Source: UBA4782 sp034430215 (GTDB lineage: Bacteria > Chloroflexota > Anaerolineae > Anaerolineales > Anaerolineaceae). Taken from it: a stretch of 10,015 bases of DNA. Within the stretch, counting starts at the first letter, position 1. Each line of letters opens with the position of its first letter. The position numbers and the translations under genes were made by a program. The notes under the pieces were generated by a model, which worked only from the letters and a program-made list of their open reading frames with translations, ran no database searches and was not told where the DNA came from. Location: contig DAOUFE010000003.1 in assembly GCA_034430215.1 (NCBI GenBank), positions 1 through 10,015 of the forward strand. Reading direction: 5' to 3'. Below, one piece after another: positions 4,994-10,015 of the stretch.

Positions 4994-7900
4994 TTACTCT
5001 TCGGTTTTTTTGGTTTCTCCAAACTTGTATTCAATCTCTGCCATCTGGCGGTACAGGTTCCAGCGTTTTTCAACATCGGTGCGTGCTTGTTTCATTAGCA
5101 ATTCTGCACGAGCTTCATCGCTCTGCAATAACATACGATAACGGGTTTCGTTGTATGCATAATCTTCCACTGAAATGGTTGGCTCTTTCGAGTCAATCTG
5201 CAAGGGGTTCTTTCCTTCGTTGATCAGGGCAGGATTATAACGGAAGAGCGGCCAGATGCCACAGGCAACCGCGTTCTTTTGCTGTTCCAGACCCTTGCGC
5301 ATATCGATTCCATGAGAAATACAATGGCTGTAGGCGATGATGATGGATGGTCCGTCGTATGCATCTGCTTCCAGGAAGGCACGCAGGGTATGGGCATCAT
5401 TGGCGCCCATAGCAACTTTTGCTACATACACATAACCGTACGCCATGGCGATCATACCCAGGTCTTTCTTGGGTAAACCCTTACCTTTGGCTGCAAATTT
5501 CGCAACTGCAGCTCTTGGGGTAGATTTGGATGCCTGACCACCGGTGTTTGAATATACTTCGGTATCCAGAACCAAAATATTCACATTGCGTCCTGCTGCC
5601 AGAACATGATCGAGACCACCGTAACCGATGTCATACGCCCAGCCATCACCACCAACGATCCAAACGGATTTTTTCACCAGGATGTCGGCAAGGCTCAATA
5701 ATTGGGCTGCGCGTGGGTCTTTGCTGGTCGCTAAGCGGTCTTTCAATTCAGTTACACGAATACGTTGTGCAGCAATTCCCACATCGTTACTTTGATCAGC
5801 CTGCAGGATATCAGTTACTAATTTTTCACCAATTTCTCCACTGAGAGCCTTAAGCAGTTCAGATGCAAATTCTGTTTGTTTATCGATCGTCAAACGCATA
5901 CCAAGACCAAATTCAGCATTATCTTCGAACAATGAGTTAGCCCAGGCTGGTCCACGACCATCTTTGTTATACGACCAGGGTGTGGTCGGGAGGTTGCCGC
6001 CGTAAATTGATGAACAACCTGTGGCATTTGCAATTACCATGCGGTCACCAAATAATTGTGAAGCCAACTTGAGGTAAGGTGTTTCACCACAACCAGCGCA
6101 GGCGCCAGAGAACTCGAATAAGGGCGTCAGTTCCTGTGAATTCTTGACGGTTGTGGGTACAAATGTTGTTCTATCTGGTTCAGGCAAGCTCATAAAGAAT
6201 TCCCAGTTCTTACTTTCACTTTCACGCAATGGAACCTGGTCAGCCATGTTGATCGCTTTGCGACCTGCCTGTGATTTATCCTTTGCGGGGCAGGCTTCGA
6301 TACATAAACCACAACCTGTGCAGTCTTCGGGAGCAACCTGAACGGTGAATTTTGCGCCAGGCATTTCTTTAAATTTGGCATCCACAGATTTGAAAGTGGC
6401 AGGGGCATTTGCAAGCAGTTCAGGGCTATAAACTTTTTGACGAATCACGGCATGCGGGCAGACAAAAGAGCACTTACCGCATTGAATACATAGAGTGGGT
6501 TCCCAAACGGGGATTTCGAGGGCAATGTTACGTTTTTCCCATTGGGTTGTGCCAGAGGGGAAGCTGCCATCGACGGGCATGGCAGACACTGGCAGGCTGT
6601 CGCCTTCATATTCAATCATCTTACCTAAAACGTCTTTGACAAATTTCGGTGCAGCAGCAGGTACGGGGCTGTGGCGGGTCAATTTGCTGGTAGCCTGGGC
6701 TGGTACTTTTACTTCATGCAGGTTAGCCAGAGAAGAATCAACTGCGTCATAGTTCTTTTGAACTACAGCTTCGCCGCGTTTTCCGTAGGTTTTCTTGATG
6801 GAGCGTTTAATTTGTTCAATCGCTTCTTCGCGTGGTAAGACACCACTAATCGCGAAGAAACAGGTCTGCATAATTGTGTTGATACGTCCACCCATGCCAG
6901 TCTTTTGCGCAACTTCATAGGCATCGATGACGTAGAAGCGTAATTTCTTGTCAATAATCGTCTGTTGGACTTCGATGGGGAGGTGATCCCAGACATCAGC
7001 TGCACTATAAATGCTGTTCAGGAGGAATACACCACCAGGGGCAGCATATTTCAGCATGTCTACCCGTTCGAGGAAATTAAACTGGTGGCAGGCAACGAAG
7101 TTAGCGTCACCAACACCGATCAGATAAGGTGCATGAATCGGTTTAGGTCCAAAACGCAAGTGTGAAATGGTGACTGAACCAGATTTCTTCGAGTCGTAGA
7201 CGAAATAACCCTGTGCAGAATTGGTGGTTTCTTCACCGATGATCTTGATGGAGTTCTTATTAGCACCAACTGTACCATCTGCACCTAAACCAAAGAAGAT
7301 GCAGCGTTTGGTTTCGGGATATTCAATAGAGAATTCAGGATCATAATCCAGGCTGGTGTGAGTGACATCATCTACAATACCAACCGTAAAGTGATTCTTG
7401 GGTTGGTTCTTCTTCATTTCATCAAAGATGCTTTTTGCCATGGCTGGAGTGAATTCTTTTGAGGATAAACCATACCGTCCGCCAATAATTGAAGGCATTT
7501 TATTGAACGGAGCTGTACCCTTGGCAAAACCTTCATTGATAGCAGTAATCACATCCTGATATAGAGGTTCTCCAGCCGCGCCTGGTTCTTTGGTGCGGTC
7601 GAGGATCGCGATCGCTTTTGTGCTGGCGGGGATAACTTTCAGTAAATGTTCAATCGAGAATGGGCGGTAGAGGTGAACGGTGATCACACCCAGTTTTTCG
7701 CCTGCTTCATTGAGGAACCTGGCAGTCTCTTCGACTGTTTCGGCGCCAGAACCCATAACGATGATCACGCGTTCAGCATCAGGTGCACCTGCGTAATCAA
7801 ATAAGTGATAACTGCGACCAGTCAAGCTGGCAAACTTATCCATTGCCTTCTGAACAATTGCTGGGCAGGCATTGTAATAAGGATTATTGGTTTCACGTCC

Positions 7901-8581
7901 CTGGAAGTAGACATCGGGGTTTTGTGCAGTACCGCGGATAGATGGGCGATCAGGAGAAAGCCCTCTTTGACGATGGGCGAATACTTTTGTATCGTCGATC
8001 ATCGCCTTCAGATCATCATCGCTCAATTGCTCGATCTTGTTGACCTCATGAGAGGTGCGGAAACCATCGAAGAAATGAAGGAATGGTATGCGGCTTTCAA
8101 GTGTAGCAGCCTGTGCGATCAAAGCCATATCCTGAGCCTCTTGCACTGAACGGCTTGCAAGCATCGCAAAACCGGTTGTTCGGGCAGCGGTTACATCGGA
8201 GTGATCGCCAAAAATGGAAAGGGCATGTGCTGCAAGACTGCGAGCAGAAACATGAAAGACTGTCGAGGTAAGCTCACCAGCAATCTTGTACATGTTTGGA
8301 ATCATTAGCAGTAGACCCTGTGAGGCAGTAAAAGTGGTGGTTAATGAGCCAGTGGTTAAAGCTCCATGAACTGCACCTGCTGCGCCTCCTTCAGACTGCA
8401 TTTCCATCACCATTGGAACAGTTCCCCAAATATTTTTAATCCCTTGTGCGGACCAGGCATCGGCAAATTCACCCATTCCAGAAGATGGGGTAATGGGGTA
8501 AATGGCAATTACCTCATTGAGGCGATACGCTACTTGAGCTACTGCCTCGTTGGCATCTAATGTGATCATTTCACGCTTCAT
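4994..8581 (-). CDS. nifJ: Pyruvate:ferredoxin (flavodoxin) oxidoreductase, single-chain
   Basis: The 1195-aa homodimeric-type enzyme oxidises pyruvate with CoA to acetyl-CoA and CO2 and reduces ferredoxin in the cytoplasm. Its domains, in order, are the pyruvate-binding N-terminal domain (YPITPSS with Thr31, Glu64, Arg114), the transketolase C-like domain, the gamma domain (about 405-600), the two-cluster ferredoxin domain and the thiamine diphosphate domain. The ferredoxin Cys are 698, 701, 704, 708 and 754, 757, 760, 764. The proximal [4Fe-4S] cluster Cys are 828, 831, 856 and 1087. Thiamine diphosphate binding is shown by GGDGWAYDIG near 977-986 and YSNTGGQ near 1010-1016. All catalytic residues are present. 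It stops before the C-terminal extension (domain VII) of the Desulfovibrio africanus enzyme. ATG 8581 is chosen because GGAG lies 7 nt upstream and because Thr31/Glu64/Arg114 then match Desulfovibrio numbering; an in-frame GTG at 8614 would add 11 residues. It is first gene of a pair with the flavoprotein at 3972-4979. Confidence 0.97.
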   Translation of the reverse strand: MKREMITLDANEAVAQVAYRLNEVIAIYPITPSSGMGEFADAWSAQGIKNIWGTVPMVMEMQSEGGAAGAVHGALTTGSLTTTFTASQGLLLMIPNMYKIAGELTSTVFHVSARSLAAHALSIFGDHSDVTAARTTGFAMLASRSVQEAQDMALIAQAATLESRIPFLHFFDGFRTSHEVNKIEQLSDDDLKAMIDDTKVFAHRQRGLSPDRPSIRGTAQNPDVYFQGRETNNPYYNACPAIVQKAMDKFASLTGRSYHLFDYAGAPDAERVIIVMGSGAETVEETARFLNEAGEKLGVITVHLYRPFSIEHLLKVIPASTKAIAILDRTKEPGAAGEPLYQDVITAINEGFAKGTAPFNKMPSIIGGRYGLSSKEFTPAMAKSIFDEMKKNQPKNHFTVGIVDDVTHTSLDYDPEFSIEYPETKRCIFFGLGADGTVGANKNSIKIIGEETTNSAQGYFVYDSKKSGSVTISHLRFGPKPIHAPYLIGVGDANFVACHQFNFLERVDMLKYAAPGGVFLLNSIYSAADVWDHLPIEVQQTIIDKKLRFYVIDAYEVAQKTGMGGRINTIMQTCFFAISGVLPREEAIEQIKRSIKKTYGKRGEAVVQKNYDAVDSSLANLHEVKVPAQATSKLTRHSPVPAAAPKFVKDVLGKMIEYEGDSLPVSAMPVDGSFPSGTTQWEKRNIALEIPVWEPTLCIQCGKCSFVCPHAVIRQKVYSPELLANAPATFKSVDAKFKEMPGAKFTVQVAPEDCTGCGLCIEACPAKDKSQAGRKAINMADQVPLRESESKNWEFFMSLPEPDRTTFVPTTVKNSQELTPLFEFSGACAGCGETPYLKLASQLFGDRMVIANATGCSSIYGGNLPTTPWSYNKDGRGPAWANSLFEDNAEFGLGMRLTIDKQTEFASELLKALSGEIGEKLVTDILQADQSNDVGIAAQRIRVTELKDRLATSKDPRAAQLLSLADILVKKSVWIVGGDGWAYDIGYGGLDHVLAAGRNVNILVLDTEVYSNTGGQASKSTPRAAVAKFAAKGKGLPKKDLGMIAMAYGYVYVAKVAMGANDAHTLRAFLEADAYDGPSIIIAYSHCISHGIDMRKGLEQQKNAVACGIWPLFRYNPALINEGKNPLQIDSKEPTISVEDYAYNETRYRMLLQSDEARAELLMKQARTDVEKRWNLYRQMAEIEYKFGETKKTEE

Positions 8582-8606
8582 GTAATTACTCCATACGATA
8601 TAAATG

Positions 8607-8645
8607 AATTCCACTCAAGAAAAAATTTTTCCTGGGTGGGGAATT
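8607..8645 (-). promoter_or_regulatory. Imperfect inverted repeat in the nifJ leader
   Basis: On the minus strand AATTCC followed by CCACCCAGGAAAAA can fold back on TTTTTTCTTGAGTGGAATT. The pairing has a two-base bulge and one A-C mismatch. It lies about 25 nt upstream of the nifJ start and downstream of the likely promoter. It could be an operator, an RNA hairpin controlling nifJ, or a weak terminator for the Nudix gene; the outer arm is not followed by a clear T tract. Confidence 0.45.
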
Positions 8646-8662
8646 AAACAAGATTCAACCTT

Positions 8663-8690
8663 ATAGTATATTTTTTATCATACCATCCAA
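8663..8690 (-). promoter_or_regulatory. Candidate promoter of nifJ
   Basis: On the minus strand TTGGAT (8690-8685) and TACTAT (8668-8663) are spaced by 16 bp in an AT-rich stretch, giving a start near 8656 and a leader of about 75 nt. TATACT at 8670-8665 is an alternative -10 but only 14 bp away. Matches are moderate. The 122-bp gap after the Nudix gene supports a separate promoter for nifJ. Confidence 0.35.
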
Positions 8691-8703
8691 TAAGTACATT
8701 TGG

Positions 8704-9252
8704 TCACAGATTATCATGTTTCATGTCATGAATATACGGTTGTGCTAATAACAAAGCGGCAAGGGTTTTCCCATCGTTAATTTTACCTGCTGCTGCCATC
8801 TGAAAAACCTTTTCCACAGATAAAGCGGTCAATTCGAGAAATTCGTCTTCATCTTTTGGTAAAGGATCATGCGTCAGTTTTGTGGCCAGGAAAATATGCA
8901 TATATTCACTGGAATAACCTGGAGCCAGATAGAATGAACCCAGCTCTTTCATTTCTCCAGCAGCCATGCCAGTCTCTTCTCGTATTTCACGACTGGCACA
9001 ATGAAGCGGTTCTTCGCCTTTTCCAAGGGTACCTGCCGGCAATTCCAGAAGAGACTTACCCGCCCCTACCCGGAATTGTGTGACAAAAAGGATATTGCCA
9101 TTATTATCAACAGGAACGATAGTTACTGCTCCGGGGTGATCAATTAATTCATATTGCCTGATCTTTCCATTAGGAAGCTGCATTTGAAGCAGGTCTACTT
9201 GAAAAGCTCTACCTGTAAAAATAATATTACGACCTTTGATATTAAAATCCAT
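8704..9252 (-). CDS. Nudix hydrolase, ADP-ribose pyrophosphatase type
   Basis: The 182-aa product probably hydrolyses ADP-ribose (or related nucleoside diphosphate sugars) to AMP and ribose 5-phosphate in the cytoplasm. A perfect Nudix box runs from Gly74 to Met96: G-x5-E80-x7-R88-E89-I-R-E92-E93-T-G95-M, with the metal-binding glutamates in place. The PGYSSE segment at 111-116 places a Pro about 15-16 residues after the box, a known mark of ADP-ribose pyrophosphatases. The N-terminal part is the usual beta-rich dimer segment (YELIDHPGAVTIVPV at 34-48). ATG 9252 is preferred because GGAG sits 6 nt upstream; an in-frame TTG at 9282 falls inside the preceding hairpin. The length is normal for the family. 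It lies 80 bp behind the LysM lipoprotein, with a hairpin between, and 122 bp before nifJ. Confidence 0.92.
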   Translation of the reverse strand: MDFNIKGRNIIFTGRAFQVDLLQMQLPNGKIRQYELIDHPGAVTIVPVDNNGNILFVTQFRVGAGKSLLELPAGTLGKGEEPLHCASREIREETGMAAGEMKELGSFYLAPGYSSEYMHIFLATKLTHDPLPKDEDEFLELTALSVEKVFQMAAAGKINDGKTLAALLLAQPYIHDMKHDNL

Positions 9253-9285
9253 TTGTTTCTCCGCATGCAAAGTGACGTGCAATAA

Positions 9286-9316
9286 ATACCGGCGGGGTAT
9301 ATTTACCCGCCGGTAT
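9286..9316 (-). terminator. Hairpin after the LysM lipoprotein gene, possible terminator
   Basis: ATACCGGCGGG (9286-9296) pairs with CCCGCCGGTAT (9306-9316), 11 perfect base pairs with a 9-nt loop. On the minus strand it is followed by TTATTG, a poor T run, and starts 17 nt after the lipoprotein stop codon. The strong GC stem favours a terminator or a stabiliser of the upstream mRNA. It ends about 25 nt before the Nudix ribosome-binding site, so it could also limit read-through into that gene. Confidence 0.6.
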
Positions 9317-9332
9317 GATTGGCTGGAATGGG

Positions 9333-9995
9333 CTACGGTATCTGAAGTACCTGCCCCGGACTGAGCTCGTATGGCGCAGCGAGGCTGTTGGCTGCGATGA
9401 TCACATTGGGGTCTACATCACCAAAATGACATGCAATGGTATAGATAGTATCGCCTGAAGCAACCGTATATTTCACGGGGTGTGCCACCAAAGCGCGGGG
9501 TACCTCCAGGTTCCACTTGCTATCCTGGGGAATCTTAAGCTCATAGCCAACAGGAAATGCTGTTTCGTTGCCAGTTAAACCATTCAAGCTGAAGAGATCC
9601 AATGGGCTCAGGTTGAAACGGCGTGCGATACAGTAAGGACTTTCTCCTTTCTGCAGGGCATAAGTGTCAGGCAAGCCAGGAGTTGCAGTAGGTACTACTA
9701 CCGGTGGTACGGTATTGGTTGGTGCAGCCGTAACAACTTCAACGGTTCCGACTGGTTGAGTGGCGATAGAAATAGGTTGGGTGGGTAATATTGTGCCCAA
9801 AATAGCCTGTGCGGTTTCTGTACCACTTTTTACTTCAGCCATAACATCTGGTTGTGTTGCTACAGGGAATGGGATGGTTGGTGATGGTTCAACTCCTGTT
9901 ACGGGGGCTTTATACGCAGACCGTGTACAGGCGGTTGACCCTATCATCAATACCAGGAGGACCAGAAATATCCAGGGTGTGTATTTTTTCATCAT
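9333..9995 (-). CDS. LysM-domain lipoprotein
   Basis: The 220-aa exported protein probably binds peptidoglycan or other N-acetylglucosamine polymers outside the membrane. The N-terminus is a lipoprotein signal: KK at 3-4, hydrophobic run 8-19, and lipobox-like STAC with Cys23 as the likely lipidated residue (Ser at -3 is less usual than Leu). A low-complexity linker rich in Pro, Thr and Val (about 30-110) extends from the membrane. Two LysM modules follow, about 111-157 (YALQKGESPYCIARRF) and 175-220 (YTVASGDTIYTIACHF). Each ends in an xLxIP strand, and the second runs to the very C-terminus. No catalytic domain is present. Each module carries one Cys (122 and 189) in its first helix. GGAG at 10001-10004 lies 5 nt before ATG 9995; ATG 9992 is an equally acceptable start. 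The promoter is outside the window. Confidence 0.9.
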   Translation of the reverse strand: MMKKYTPWIFLVLLVLMIGSTACTRSAYKAPVTGVEPSPTIPFPVATQPDVMAEVKSGTETAQAILGTILPTQPISIATQPVGTVEVVTAAPTNTVPPVVVPTATPGLPDTYALQKGESPYCIARRFNLSPLDLFSLNGLTGNETAFPVGYELKIPQDSKWNLEVPRALVAHPVKYTVASGDTIYTIACHFGDVDPNVIIAANSLAAPYELSPGQVLQIP

Positions 9996-10015
9996 ACATT
10001 CTCCTTTTTACAAAC

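Noticed and set aside
4822..5223. Plus-strand ORF of 133 codons, and other plus-strand ORFs across 4084-8560
   Set aside because: They are shadows in other frames of the strongly supported nifJ and flavoprotein genes.

Overview
The window reads as a chromosomal segment of an anaerobic bacterium. It holds a bacterial rRNA operon end, consensus sigma70-type promoters, rpsU and infA, and a single-chain pyruvate:ferredoxin oxidoreductase. The mix of a PknB-like kinase with its own membrane domain, a Pro/Thr-rich LysM lipoprotein and the oxidoreductase paired with a dihydroorotate-dehydrogenase-like gene suggests a Chloroflexota (Anaerolineae-like) genome. That placement is inference from gene content, not from a search.

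Layout. Positions 1-467 are the 3' end of 23S rRNA, a short tRNA-free spacer, 5S rRNA and the operon terminator. Behind it (about 468-600) lie degenerate copies of the 5S 3' part plus its downstream spacer. A monocistronic Ser/Thr protein kinase (684-2297) follows, with an extended -10 promoter and six predicted membrane segments arranged as two similar three-helix modules. Positions 2458-2970 carry a broken SAM-dependent methyltransferase gene with its core deleted and in-frame stops.

Positions 3112-3902 form an rpsU-infA translation operon. It has a perfect TTGACA-17-TATAAT promoter and a leader of about 195 nt that contains a strong intrinsic terminator (apparent attenuator), a possible competing antiterminator and a possible 26-codon leader ORF. 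A hairpin sits between the two genes and a terminator follows infA. A second, bidirectional terminator separates this operon from the convergent minus-strand genes.

On the minus strand, read right to left, are a LysM lipoprotein (9995-9333), a Nudix hydrolase of ADP-ribose pyrophosphatase type (9252-8704), pyruvate:ferredoxin oxidoreductase nifJ (8581-4994) and, 14 bp behind it, a dihydroorotate-dehydrogenase-like flavoprotein (4979-3972). The last two look like one transcription unit linking pyruvate oxidation and ferredoxin reduction with an uncharacterised flavin enzyme. The window is mostly housekeeping. The best leads for something undescribed are the rpsU leader, the kinase membrane module and the nifJ-linked flavoprotein.
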